DNA from: Pseudomonadales bacterium
GTDB taxonomy: Bacteria > Pseudomonadota > Gammaproteobacteria > Pseudomonadales > Halieaceae
Direction: 5' to 3'
NCBI GenBank assembly: GCA_024234675.1
Contig: JACKNU010000009.1
Span: forward strand, 45,193 to 109,192
Length of the DNA: 64,000 nucleotides
The notes beneath the pieces are model-generated. The model saw only the letters and a list, made by a program, of their open reading frames with translations. It was not told where the DNA came from and ran no database searches. The translations under genes and the position numbers were made by a program. Positions 25,770 to 36,292 of this stretch are shown one piece after another (positions within the stretch are counted from its first letter, which is position 1; each line of letters begins with the position of its first letter).

Positions 25770-27524
25770 ATGCGCGCATTGCTCGCAAGCCTACTGCTGA
25801 TAATAGCCGGCGCGGCCAGCGCCCAGCTCACCGCAACCGCCGGCGCCAATCCGTTCGGGACCGCTGCGCAACAACCGCAGTTCCTGCCGGTGGAGGAAGC
25901 CTACCAGCTGGAAATCGAGCTGCGTGACAACGGCAGCCTGCGCGCCTACTGGCAGATAGCGGACGACTACTATCTCTACCAACACCGTTTCAACTTCACC
26001 CTGGAGACCCGGGGCGAGTCCATTCCATTGTCCGTCGACTACCCTCCGGCACTGGAGCGGGAGGACGAGTACTTCGGCCTGGTGCAGGTCTACTACGAGC
26101 AGGCGGATATTCTGCTCACGCCGCAGCGCATCCCGGAACGGGCCACCCTGAAGGTCGGCTCCCAGGGCTGCGCCGATGCCGGCCTGTGCTACCCGCCCCA
26201 GACCCAGTACTTTGCGGTGGATTTCACCACGGGCAGCATCAGCCCCAGTGCCGGACCGGGCAGCCCTGCGGCGAGCGGGGCGGCAACCAGCGACGCGGAA
26301 ACCGGGATGGTGACACTCGCCTACATGCTGCTGCTGGCCTTCGCCGGGGGCGCCATCCTCAACCTGATGCCCTGCGTTTTCCCCATTCTGTCCCTGAAAG
26401 TGCTGAGCTTCGCCCGCAGCAGCGAGCACGACCGCCACCTGCACAGCTGGGTCTACTCGGCGGGGGTGGTGACCAGCTTCGTGCTGGTAGCCGCGCTGCT
26501 GATAACCCTGCAACAGGCCGGACAGGCGGTGGGCTGGGGCTTCCAGTTGCAGTCACCGGGCTTCGTGATCGCCCTGGCCTACCTGTTCCTCGCCATGGGC
26601 CTGTCCCTGTCTGGCCTGGTGGAATTCGGCGGCAACATCATGAACACCGGCAGCGCGCTGGCGAATCGCGGCGGTCTCAGCGGCAGTTTCTTTACCGGGG
26701 TACTGGCGGTGGTGGTGGCCAGTCCCTGCACCGCGCCCCTCATGGGCACCGCCCTGGGTTTCGCCATCACCCAGCCGCCGGCGGTGGCGCTGCTGGTGTT
26801 CGCGGCCCTGGGCGCGGGCATGGCGGCACCGCTGTTGCTGCTGGGCTACAGCGGCGCCGCCCGGCGCCTGCTGCCCAGACCGGGCGCCTGGATGGAAACC
26901 CTCAAGCAACTGCTGGCCTTCCCCCTGTACGGCACGGCGATCTGGCTGCTGTGGGTGGCCGGTCGCCAGACCGGGGTCAATACCATGACCGCGGCGCTTG
27001 CCGGGGCCCTGGCCCTGGCCCTGGGACTGTGGCTGTGGCGGTACGGCAAATGGAGCAGGCTGGCGACCGTCGCCTGCGTGGCCGCGGCAGTCAGCCTGGG
27101 CTCCTGGCGCTCACTGGATGAAAACGGCAGCGGCGTCGCGCAACTCGGCGGCGGCAGGATGCCCTGGTCGGAACAGGCGGTGGCCGACCTGCGCGCCGCC
27201 GGCACCCCGGTGTTCGTCGACGTCACGGCCGACTGGTGCATCACCTGTCTGGCGAACGAATCGGCCGTGCTGCTGACCGAGGACATGACCGCGGCCTTCG
27301 AGGAATACGGGGTGGTCTACCTGGTGGCGGACTGGACCAATTACGATGCCGACATCGCCGCCCTGCTGCGTCAGCACCGGCGCACGGGCATTCCCCTGTA
27401 CCTCATGTACCCCGCCGATCCGGCGGCGCAGCCCCTGCTGCTGCCCCAGATCCTGACCCGCAACACGGTGCTGGATGCGCTGCGCGCCGTTTCCAACCGG
27501 GAACCCGAATTAGCCGTCAACTGA
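25770..27524 (+). CDS. dsbD: Thiol:disulfide interchange protein DsbD
   Basis: The 584-residue protein moves electrons from cytoplasmic thioredoxin to the periplasm. Signal peptide residues 1-18 (ASA cut). The alpha domain has Cys134 and Cys140 in GCADAGLCYPP. The eight-helix beta domain has Cys202 (NLMPCVFP) and Cys320 (VASPCTAP). The gamma thioredoxin domain has Cys490 and Cys493 in ADWCITC. The ATG at 25770 is chosen because it begins the signal peptide and follows GAGGATTCTGC; a longer frame from 25650 runs through the tandem repeat. Confidence 0.97.
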   Translation: MRALLASLLLIIAGAASAQLTATAGANPFGTAAQQPQFLPVEEAYQLEIELRDNGSLRAYWQIADDYYLYQHRFNFTLETRGESIPLSVDYPPALEREDEYFGLVQVYYEQADILLTPQRIPERATLKVGSQGCADAGLCYPPQTQYFAVDFTTGSISPSAGPGSPAASGAATSDAETGMVTLAYMLLLAFAGGAILNLMPCVFPILSLKVLSFARSSEHDRHLHSWVYSAGVVTSFVLVAALLITLQQAGQAVGWGFQLQSPGFVIALAYLFLAMGLSLSGLVEFGGNIMNTGSALANRGGLSGSFFTGVLAVVVASPCTAPLMGTALGFAITQPPAVALLVFAALGAGMAAPLLLLGYSGAARRLLPRPGAWMETLKQLLAFPLYGTAIWLLWVAGRQTGVNTMTAALAGALALALGLWLWRYGKWSRLATVACVAAAVSLGSWRSLDENGSGVAQLGGGRMPWSEQAVADLRAAGTPVFVDVTADWCITCLANESAVLLTEDMTAAFEEYGVVYLVADWTNYDADIAALLRQHRRTGIPLYLMYPADPAAQPLLLPQILTRNTVLDALRAVSNREPELAVN

Positions 27525-27736
27525 TCCGCCAGTGCCCGCCCCAGCGGGTCCGGGGCGACCGGGCGGCACGGCGAGAAGCGTTCCCGGCTGGCCGAACCGA
27601 ACAAAAAAGACCGCTAACTCCGGCAATACAGTCGCTAAAAGCCGGTAAAAGTACGTCGTAGAGCAAATTTCGTGGACAGCACGAGGATTATCATCCACAC
27701 TTCTGCAACACACTCTACTGTGAACCGTCACGCGCC

Positions 27737-28186
27737 ATGGCCACCATTTTAGTACTGCACGGCCCCAACCTTAACCTGCTCGGCACCCGCGAGCCGCAGA
27801 TCTATGGCCACACCACCCTGGCGGACATCAACCACCAACTGGAACTGCTGGCCCGGGAGCGCGGACACCACCTCTTGCACATGCAGAGCAACGCCGAGTA
27901 CGAACTGGTGGAGCGGGTGCAGGAAGCCGGCCGCGAGGGCGTCAACTTCATCCTGATCAACCCGGCGGCGTTCACCCATACCAGCGTGGCCCTGCGGGAC
28001 GCCCTGAGCGGTGTGGGGATACCTTTTATAGAGATCCACCTGTCCAACGTCCACGCCCGCGAAGCCTTTCGCCACAACTCCTATTTTTCCGACCTGGCCC
28101 GGGGCGTGATCTGCGGGCTGGGGGCCCAGGGTTACGAGCTGGGCCTGCTGGCGGCCCTGCAGCAGTTGGAACAAACGCAAACATAA
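27737..28186 (+). CDS. aroQ: 3-dehydroquinate dehydratase, type II
   Basis: The 149-residue dodecameric enzyme dehydrates 3-dehydroquinate in the shikimate pathway. The family start LVLHGPNLNLLGTREP, the catalytic tyrosine in PQIYG and the catalytic histidine in FIEIHLSNVHARE are present. It sits 35 bp before accB, the usual gammaproteobacterial neighbourhood. The preceding 212 bp after dsbD hold no gene or clear RNA that I can see. Confidence 0.97.
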   Translation: MATILVLHGPNLNLLGTREPQIYGHTTLADINHQLELLARERGHHLLHMQSNAEYELVERVQEAGREGVNFILINPAAFTHTSVALRDALSGVGIPFIEIHLSNVHAREAFRHNSYFSDLARGVICGLGAQGYELGLLAALQQLEQTQT

Positions 28187-28221
28187 TCACAATCCACAGC
28201 AAATCGAGAGACTGACTAATT

Positions 28222-28707
28222 ATGGACATTCGCAAGGTTAAGAAACTGATCGAGTTACTCGAGGAGTCCAATATCGACGAAATAGAAATCAAGGAAGGTG
28301 AGGAGTCCGTGCGCATCAGCCGCAATGGCGCCCAGGCCGCGGCCAACGCCGCCGCCTCCTACGCCGCCCCCCAATACGCGGCGCCACCGCCGCCACCTGC
28401 CGCCGCGCCCGCGCCCGCGCCGGCCCCGGCAGCAGCCCCCGTGGCGGAAGCGCCCGCGGCCCCGGCCACCAGTGGCCACGTGGTGCGCTCGCCCATGGTG
28501 GGCACCTTCTACCGCTCCCCCTCTCCCACCTCCGATGCCTTCGTGGAAGTCGGCAGCACGGTCAAGGTGGGCGATGTCATCTGCATCGTTGAGGCCATGA
28601 AGATGATGAACCAGATCGAGGCCGACAAGGCCGGCACGATCGAGGCGATCCTGGTCGAGAACGGCGAGCCGGTCGAATTCGACCAGCCCCTGTTCTCCAT
28701 CGTCTAA
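28222..28707 (+). CDS. accB: Acetyl-CoA carboxylase biotin carboxyl carrier protein
   Basis: This 161-residue protein has an N-terminal helix pair (1-35), an Ala/Pro hinge (about 38-82) and a C-terminal biotinyl domain. The biotin lysine is Lys127 in VEAMKMMNQIE. The thumb-like segment PSPTSDAFVEVGS is also present. It carries carboxybiotin between AccC and the AccAD transferase in the first step of fatty-acid synthesis. It forms the conserved accB-accC operon with the next gene (45 bp). Confidence 0.98.
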   Translation: MDIRKVKKLIELLEESNIDEIEIKEGEESVRISRNGAQAAANAAASYAAPQYAAPPPPPAAAPAPAPAPAAAPVAEAPAAPATSGHVVRSPMVGTFYRSPSPTSDAFVEVGSTVKVGDVICIVEAMKMMNQIEADKAGTIEAILVENGEPVEFDQPLFSIV

Positions 28708-28752
28708 CCGCCCTCGCGGCGGCCCGCCCAGCGATCACCAGAGGATACAAAA

Positions 28753-30099
28753 ATGCCCATCCTGGACAAAGTTCTCATCGCCAATCGCGGTGAGATAGCA
28801 CTGCGGATTCTCCGCGCCTGCAAGGAGCTGGATATCCGCACCATCGCGGTGCACTCCAAGGCGGATCGCGAGCTCATGCACGTGCGCCTCGCGGACGAAT
28901 CGGTGTGCATCGGTCCGGCTCCCTCCAAGGACAGCTATCTCAATGTGCCGGCAATCATCAGCGCCGCCGAGGTGACCAATGCCACGGCCATCCATCCCGG
29001 CTATGGCTTCCTGGCAGAAAACGCCGACTTCGCCGAGCAGGTGGAGAAAAGCGGTTACATTTTCATCGGCCCCACCGCGGATACCATTCGCCTGATGGGC
29101 GACAAGGTATCGGCCATCGAGTCCATGAAGCGAGCCGGGGTTCCCACCGTGCCCGGCTCCGACGGCCCGCTGACGGACGACAGCGAGCGGACCCTGGAAG
29201 TGGCCCGCCGCATCGGCTACCCCGTCATCGTCAAGGCGGCGGCGGGCGGCGGCGGCAAGGGCATGCGCGTGGTGCACAACGAGGCGGCACTGCTGAGCTC
29301 GGTACAGATCACCCAGACCGAGGCGGGCGCCGCGTTCGGCTCGGAGGTGGTGTACCTGGAGAAATACCTGCAAAAGCCCCGCCATGTGGAGATCCAGGTA
29401 CTGGCCGACGGCCAGGGCAACGCCATTCACCTGGGAGACCGGGACTGTTCCCTGCAGCGCCGCCACCAGAAAGTGCTGGAGGAGGCGCCGGCGCCGGGCA
29501 TCCCGGAGGACCTGCGCGCCCAGGTAGCCGAGGCCTGCGTCAATGCCTGCATCGAAATCGGCTACCGCGGCGCCGGCACTTTCGAGTTTCTCTATGAGGA
29601 CGGCGGTTTCTACTTTATCGAGATGAACACCCGCGTACAGGTGGAGCACCCGGTGACGGAGATGATTACCGGCATCGATATCGTCAAGGAACAGCTGCGC
29701 ATCGCCAGCGGCCTGCCGCTGTCCATCAAGCAGGAGGACATCCGATTCACCGGGCACGCCTTCGAGTGCCGGATCAACGCCGAGGACCCCAAGACCTTCC
29801 TGCCCTCCCCGGGCAAGGTCACCACCTTCCATCCCCCCGGCGGCCCGGGTATCCGGGTCGACTCCCACCTGTATGACGGCTACACCGTGCCCCCCTTCTA
29901 CGACTCCCTGATAGGCAAGATCATCAGCTACGGCGAGAGCAGGCAGGTCGCCCTGGCGCGGATGCGCCAGGCCCTGGATGAACTGGTGGTCGAGGGCATC
30001 CGCACCAACGCCCCGCTGCACCGCGACCTGGTTCGCGACCGCGCCTTCGCCGCCGGCGGTGTCAGCATTCACTACCTGGAAAGCAAGCTGGAAGAGTGA
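28753..30099 (+). CDS. accC: Acetyl-CoA carboxylase, biotin carboxylase subunit
   Basis: The 448-residue ATP-grasp enzyme carboxylates the biotin on AccB. It begins KVLIANRGEIALRILRACKEL, shows the Gly-rich ATP loop in KAAAGGGGKGMRVV, the carboxylase pair HLGDRDCSLQRRHQK and EEAPAP, and the EMNTRVQVEHPVTE catalytic segment. Length equals the E. coli enzyme within one residue. It is followed after 55 bp by prmA. Confidence 0.98.
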   Translation: MPILDKVLIANRGEIALRILRACKELDIRTIAVHSKADRELMHVRLADESVCIGPAPSKDSYLNVPAIISAAEVTNATAIHPGYGFLAENADFAEQVEKSGYIFIGPTADTIRLMGDKVSAIESMKRAGVPTVPGSDGPLTDDSERTLEVARRIGYPVIVKAAAGGGGKGMRVVHNEAALLSSVQITQTEAGAAFGSEVVYLEKYLQKPRHVEIQVLADGQGNAIHLGDRDCSLQRRHQKVLEEAPAPGIPEDLRAQVAEACVNACIEIGYRGAGTFEFLYEDGGFYFIEMNTRVQVEHPVTEMITGIDIVKEQLRIASGLPLSIKQEDIRFTGHAFECRINAEDPKTFLPSPGKVTTFHPPGGPGIRVDSHLYDGYTVPPFYDSLIGKIISYGESRQVALARMRQALDELVVEGIRTNAPLHRDLVRDRAFAAGGVSIHYLESKLEE

Positions 30100-30154
30100 G
30101 CCCGCAGACCCGGCATACCGATCGCGCGCGGTCGCCCGCCGGGCCGTCCCGGCC

Positions 30155-31045
30155 GTGACCTGGTTGCAACTGCGGCTGGACACCCGGCCCGGGGAAGTCG
30201 AGTCCCTGGAAGAGCGGATGCTCGCCACCGGCGCGGTGGCGGTGACCATGGAGGACAATGCCGACCAGCCGGTGCTGGAGCCCGGCGTGGGTGAGACCCC
30301 GCTGTGGGGCCAGGTGAGGCTTACCGGCCTGTACCCCGCCGACACCGACATGGACCAGGTGCTGGCCGCCTTTCCCAGCGGGCTGCTGCGCCAGGCCAAC
30401 CAGCGGGTGGAGATCCTGGAGGACAAGGACTGGGAGCGGGAGTGGATGCAGCACTACCGCCCCATGCCCTTCGGCAAGCGCCTGTGGGTGTGCCCCAGCT
30501 GGCTGCAGCCCCCCGATCCCGGGGCCATCAACCTGCTGCTGGACCCGGGCCTGGCGTTTGGCACCGGCACCCATCCCACCACCGCCCTGTGCCTGGCGCA
30601 GCTGGACAGCATGGACCTGGCAGGCTGCGATATCGTGGACTACGGCTGCGGTTCGGGCATCCTGGCGGTAGCGGCCCTGCGCCTGGGCGCCGCCTTCGCG
30701 CTTGCCGTGGACAACGACCCCCAGGCACTGGTGGCGACCCGTGACAACGCCGGTCGCAACGGTATCGCGGCAGCCGGCATGGAGGTGGTGTTGCCGGACG
30801 CCGTCGACCACCAGGCCTGGTCCGGACGCGCCTCGCTGGTCATCGCCAACATCCTGGCCGGGCCGCTGATGGAACTGGCCGATACCCTGGCGGCCTTCCT
30901 GCGCCCGGGTGGCACGCTGCTGTTGTCGGGGCTGCTGGATACCCAGGCAGCGGCACTTTGCGAGCACTATGCCGACCGCATAAACCTGCAGGTGGCGGGC
31001 GAGAAGGACGGCTGGGTGTGCCTCAGGGGCCGCCTGCCGGGCTGA
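30155..31045 (+). CDS. prmA: Ribosomal protein L11 methyltransferase
   Basis: The 296-residue SAM enzyme trimethylates ribosomal protein L11. The N-terminal substrate domain holds DWEREWMQHYRPMPFGKRLWVCPSW, read as the family block; the SAM motif I is DYGCGSGILAVAA and motif LDPGLAFGTGTHPTT is diagnostic of PrmA. VIANILAGPL is the NPPF-like post-motif. The GTG start at 30155 begins the conserved TWLQL strand; upstream frame reads into accC. No strong ribosome site precedes it. Confidence 0.96.
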   Translation: MTWLQLRLDTRPGEVESLEERMLATGAVAVTMEDNADQPVLEPGVGETPLWGQVRLTGLYPADTDMDQVLAAFPSGLLRQANQRVEILEDKDWEREWMQHYRPMPFGKRLWVCPSWLQPPDPGAINLLLDPGLAFGTGTHPTTALCLAQLDSMDLAGCDIVDYGCGSGILAVAALRLGAAFALAVDNDPQALVATRDNAGRNGIAAAGMEVVLPDAVDHQAWSGRASLVIANILAGPLMELADTLAAFLRPGGTLLLSGLLDTQAAALCEHYADRINLQVAGEKDGWVCLRGRLPG

Positions 31046-31195
31046 ACCGCCGGCGCACGCTCCCCTGCGCCCGCGAGCGCAAGCCGCGATCCGGCTCATG
31101 GGTTGGTGGTTTTTTATCCACACATTCTTCCCCGCGTGGAGGCATCCGAGTATCATACCGCCTCTTTTCGACACCCTGGCTTCACTCTCTCCCAA

Positions 31196-32197
31196 ATGCT
31201 GCAGATCGGCCCCTACAAACTGCCCAATCGCGTAGCACTGGCTCCCATGGCCGGCGTCACGGACCTCCCCTTCCGCCGGCTCTGCGCCGAGCTCGGGGCA
31301 GGCCTGGTGGTGGCGGAAATGATCAGCAGCAATCCCCGCCTGCGGGATTCGCGCAAGACCCGCCTGCGCAGCCGCCACGACGCCGAAATCGCCCCGCGCT
31401 CGGTGCAGATTGCCGGCAACGACCCGGCCGCCATGGCCGCGGCGGCGGCCTACAATGTGGCCAACGGCGCCCAGATCATCGACATCAATATGGGCTGCCC
31501 TGCCAAGAAAGTGTGCCGCAAGGCAGCCGGCTCTGCCCTGCTGGCGGACGAATCGCTGGTGCGGCGCATACTGGAGGCCGTGGTCGCCGCGGTGGCTGTG
31601 CCGGTGACCCTGAAGATCCGCACCGGCCCCAGTCCCGACGCCCGCAACGGCGTGGCCATTGCCCGTATCGCCGAGGATGCCGGTATCGCCGCGCTGGCCG
31701 TGCACGGGCGCAGCCGCGCCTGCGCCTTCCGCGGCGCGGTGGAGTACGACACCATCGCCGCCATTGTCAGCGCTACCACTGTTCCGGTGTTCGCCAACGG
31801 CGATATCGACTCGCCGCACAAGGCGGCCGCGGTGCTGGAGCAAACCGGCGCCGCCGGCGTCATGATAGGCCGTGCGGCCCAGGGGCGACCCTGGCTGTGC
31901 GGCCAGGTGGCCCGGTACCTGGCCACCGGTGTGGCGCCGCCGGACCCGTCACCGGGCCGGCAGCTGGCCATCATGCGCCGGCACGTGGAGGCCCTGCACG
32001 ATTTCTACGGGGAATACATGGGGGTGCGTATCGCCCGCAAGCACGTGGGCTGGTACCTGCAGCAGCGACCCGACGCCAGCGGACTGCGCGGGGACTTCAA
32101 CCGCCTGGACTGCGCCGTCGGGCAACTGTGTTTCCTGCAGCAACTGGCCACGGGTGTTTCCGATAATTCTTATACCAACGAGGTAATTGCAGCATGA
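31196..32197 (+). CDS. dusB: tRNA-dihydrouridine synthase B
   Basis: The 333-residue FMN enzyme reduces uridine 17 in the tRNA D-loop. It shows the start LPNRVALAPMAGVTDLPFR, INMGCPAKKVCRKAAGSALL with the catalytic Cys in NMGCP, the HGR motif in VHGRSR and the FMN phosphate site GVMIGRAAQGRPW. The ATG at 31196 starts the barrel; an earlier start at 31103 is unlikely. The fis ATG overlaps its TGA by four bases, the conserved dusB-fis arrangement. Confidence 0.97.
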   Translation: MLQIGPYKLPNRVALAPMAGVTDLPFRRLCAELGAGLVVAEMISSNPRLRDSRKTRLRSRHDAEIAPRSVQIAGNDPAAMAAAAAYNVANGAQIIDINMGCPAKKVCRKAAGSALLADESLVRRILEAVVAAVAVPVTLKIRTGPSPDARNGVAIARIAEDAGIAALAVHGRSRACAFRGAVEYDTIAAIVSATTVPVFANGDIDSPHKAAAVLEQTGAAGVMIGRAAQGRPWLCGQVARYLATGVAPPDPSPGRQLAIMRRHVEALHDFYGEYMGVRIARKHVGWYLQQRPDASGLRGDFNRLDCAVGQLCFLQQLATGVSDNSYTNEVIAA

Positions 32198-32517
32198 CCA
32201 GGGCTGACCCCCTTCACCCGCCACTGAACGGCGATGTCGCCGCCAACGACGACAAGCCCGCGAGCGCCCCCGCCCAGAGTCTGCGGGAATCGGTAACCAT
32301 CGCGGTGCGTCACTACCTGGATGAACTGGACGGCCAGCTCTCGGCGGACGTCTACCAGATGGTACTGGCCGAGATCGAAGCCCCCCTGCTCAAGGAAATC
32401 ATGGCCTACACCCGCAACAACCAGACCAAGGCTTCGATCATGCTGGGCCTCAATCGCGGCACCCTGCGCAAGAAACTGAAACAGTACAACCTGATTGCCA
32501 CCCGGGACCGGGGATAG
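32194..32517 (+). CDS. fis: Nucleoid protein Fis
   Basis: Fis is a DNA-bending regulator of rRNA promoters and growth-phase genes. This one has 107 residues. The C-terminal helix-turn-helix is intact: TRNNQTKASIMLGLNRGTLRKKL (pieces TKASIMLGLNRGTLRKKLK). The N-terminal 30 residues are polar and variable. It is translationally coupled to dusB (ATGA overlap) and purH follows after 9 bp, so all three are probably on one transcript. Confidence 0.97.
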   Translation: MTRADPLHPPLNGDVAANDDKPASAPAQSLRESVTIAVRHYLDELDGQLSADVYQMVLAEIEAPLLKEIMAYTRNNQTKASIMLGLNRGTLRKKLKQYNLIATRDRG

Positions 32518-32526
32518 GACAGAGCT

Positions 32527-34101
<1,575 letters not shown>

Positions 34102-34102
34102 T

Positions 34103-35395
34103 ATGAATGTATTGATTATCGGCAGCGGCGGGCGCGAGCACGCGCTGGCCTGGAAAGCGGCCCGGTCGCCGCGGGTGGAGACGGTTTACGTGGCCCCCGG
34201 CAATGCCGGCACCGCGACCGAACCCGGGGTGGAGAATGTCGCGCTGGACGCGATGGATTTCGCCGGACTGACGGATTTCGCGGCGGGCAACCAGGTGGGC
34301 CTGACCATCGTCGGCCCCGAGGCACCGCTGGTGGCGGGCGTGGTCGACTACTTCCAGCAGCGCGGCCTGCGCTGCTTCGGGCCGCGCCGGGGCGCGGCCC
34401 AGCTGGAGGGCTCCAAGGCCTTCACCAAGGACTTCCTGGCCCGCCACGCCATCCCCACCGGCGCCTACGCCAACTTTACCGAACTGGAACCGGCCCTGGC
34501 CTACCTGCGGGAACAGGGTGCGCCCATCGTGGTCAAGGCCGACGGCCTGGCCGCCGGCAAGGGCGTGATCGTGGCCGAGACCCTGGCCGAGGCCGAGGCG
34601 GCCGTGACCGACATGCTCTCCGGCAACGCCTTCGGCGAGGCGGGTTGCCGGGTGGTCATCGAGGAGTTTCTGGAAGGCGAAGAGGCCAGCTTCATCGTGA
34701 TGGTGGACGGCAGCCATGTCCTGCCCATGGCCACCAGCCAGGACCACAAGCGCATCGGCGAGGGCGATGTGGGGCCCAATACCGGCGGCATGGGCGCCTA
34801 CTCGCCGGCCCCGGTGGTGGACGAGGCGGTATACGAACGCGTCATGCGCGAAGTGATCCTGCCCACGGTGCGCGGCATGGCCGCCGAGGGCAATGACTAC
34901 ACCGGCTTTCTCTATGCCGGGCTGATGATCTCACCGGCGGGAGAGCCCCGGGTGATCGAGTACAACTGCCGCTTCGGCGATCCCGAGACCCAGCCCATCA
35001 TGGTGCGCCTGCAATCCGACCTGGTCGAGCTGTGCGAGCTGGCGCTGGACGGCGCCCTGGACACGGCCACGGCCAACTGGGACCCACGCTGCGCCATCGG
35101 CGTGGTGCTGGCGGCCGGCGGCTACCCGGGCAACTACAGCAAGGGCACCCCTATCCACGGGCTGGACGCGGCCCAGCCGGACAATGTCAAGGTGTTCCAC
35201 GCCGGCACCGCGCACAGCGACGGGCAGGTGGTGACCAGCGGCGGCCGGGTTCTGTGCGTGACAGCCCTGGGCAGCGACATCGCGACGGCCCAGGCCGACT
35301 GCTACCGGGCGGTGGCGAAAATCAGCTGGGAGGGCATGACCCTGCGCCACGACATTGGCTGGCGAGCTATAGCGCGTTATAGTCAGCCAGGCTGA
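34103..35395 (+). CDS. purD: Phosphoribosylamine-glycine ligase
   Basis: This 430-residue ATP-grasp enzyme joins glycine to phosphoribosylamine in purine synthesis. It opens with NVLIIGSGGREHALAWK, has the ATP-grasp lysine loop VVKADGLAAGKGVIVA, the MVDGSHVLPMATSQDHKR block and the metal-binding EYNCRFGDPETQ. It begins one base after the purH stop, the common purHD pair. Confidence 0.98.
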   Translation: MNVLIIGSGGREHALAWKAARSPRVETVYVAPGNAGTATEPGVENVALDAMDFAGLTDFAAGNQVGLTIVGPEAPLVAGVVDYFQQRGLRCFGPRRGAAQLEGSKAFTKDFLARHAIPTGAYANFTELEPALAYLREQGAPIVVKADGLAAGKGVIVAETLAEAEAAVTDMLSGNAFGEAGCRVVIEEFLEGEEASFIVMVDGSHVLPMATSQDHKRIGEGDVGPNTGGMGAYSPAPVVDEAVYERVMREVILPTVRGMAAEGNDYTGFLYAGLMISPAGEPRVIEYNCRFGDPETQPIMVRLQSDLVELCELALDGALDTATANWDPRCAIGVVLAAGGYPGNYSKGTPIHGLDAAQPDNVKVFHAGTAHSDGQVVTSGGRVLCVTALGSDIATAQADCYRAVAKISWEGMTLRHDIGWRAIARYSQPG

Positions 35396-35413
35396 GTTTT
35401 CCGGGAACACCGC

Positions 35414-36058
35414 ATGCGTGAACGTCGTCTCTCCCTGCTGGACCGTCTTATTAGCGAGGCCGATACGGTGCTGCGCACCGTCACCAGCCGGGGCCACTCC
35501 GCCGCCCGGCCCTCCCCCGCCGAGGGTCACTCGGACACCGAACTGAGCGACTCCGAACGCCGGCACGTGGCGGGGCTGATGCGCGTCAACCACACCGGGG
35601 AAGTCTGTGCCCAGGCCCTCTACCAGGGGCAGGCCCTCACCGCCAAACTCCCGACCGTGCGCGAGGAAATGCAGCAGGCGGCCGAGGAGGAAGTGGACCA
35701 CCTGGTCTGGTGCGAGCAGCGCCTGCGGGAACTGGACAGCCAGCCCAGCATCCTCAACCCGGCCTGGTACGGCCTGTCATTCGCACTGGGTGCGGTGGCG
35801 GGGGCTATCGGCGACAGGGTTAGCCTCGGGTTCGTGGCCGCCACCGAGGAGCGGGTCTGCAGGCACCTGCAGGATCATCTCAAATCGCTGCCCGAAGACG
35901 ACCGCAAGTCGCGGCTTATACTGCAGCAGATGCTGGAGGACGAGCAGCGGCACGGCGACAACGCGCTGGCGGCGGGGGGCACCGACTTTCCGCGCCCGGT
36001 GAAGGACGCCATGACCGCCGTGTCCCGGGTCATGACCGGCAGCAGTTACAGGGTTTGA
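35414..36058 (+). CDS. coq7: Coq7-type demethoxyubiquinone hydroxylase
   Basis: The 214-residue di-iron monooxygenase adds the C6 hydroxyl in ubiquinone synthesis. The carboxylate-bridged metal ligands are visible in order: HTGEVCAQAL, EEEVDHLVW, TEERVCRHLQDHL and LEDEQRHGD, with their ExxH pairs. The N-terminal arm is somewhat long and basic. In Pseudomonas this gene is followed by speD and the OsmC-like gene; here speD is missing and a REP array follows directly. Confidence 0.95.
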   Translation: MRERRLSLLDRLISEADTVLRTVTSRGHSAARPSPAEGHSDTELSDSERRHVAGLMRVNHTGEVCAQALYQGQALTAKLPTVREEMQQAAEEEVDHLVWCEQRLRELDSQPSILNPAWYGLSFALGAVAGAIGDRVSLGFVAATEERVCRHLQDHLKSLPEDDRKSRLILQQMLEDEQRHGDNALAAGGTDFPRPVKDAMTAVSRVMTGSSYRV

Positions 36059-36073
36059 TTGCGGGGGTGGGTG

Positions 36074-36292
36074 GGTCGAATGAATTCGACCCTACGCTAC
36101 ATCTCCATGTAGGGCCGAATTCATTCGGCCACGATCCATCCCATGTAGGGCCGAATTCATTCGGCCACGATCCATCCCATGTAGGGCCGAATTCATTCGG
36201 CCATGATCCATCCCATGTAGGGCCGAATTCATTCGGCCTGGTTTCTGCGGGTTACGGTCGCTGTTACCTTGGTCGAATGAATTCGACCCTAC
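36074..36292. repeat. REP array with a 36-bp tandem core
   Basis: Six GTAG-headed palindromes of 22 bp fill the coq7-osmC gap. Plus copies start at 36109, 36145, 36181 and 36217, exactly 36 bp apart: GTAG, GGCCGAAT, TC, ATTCGGCC, then a 14-bp spacer ACGATCCATCCCAT (one copy with ATG for ACG). Minus copies at 36074-36095 and 36271-36292 have arms GGTCGAAT and ATTCGACC. The minus copies flank the direct array. The last minus copy supplies the TAG stop of the OsmC-like gene. The identical spacers show local duplication, not a CRISPR. Confidence 0.92.

Noticed and set aside
36109..36238. CRISPR-like array with 22-bp repeats and 14-bp spacers
   Set aside because: The spacers are identical apart from one base or so, too short, and the repeats are GTAG REP elements that also occur elsewhere; no cas genes are present.
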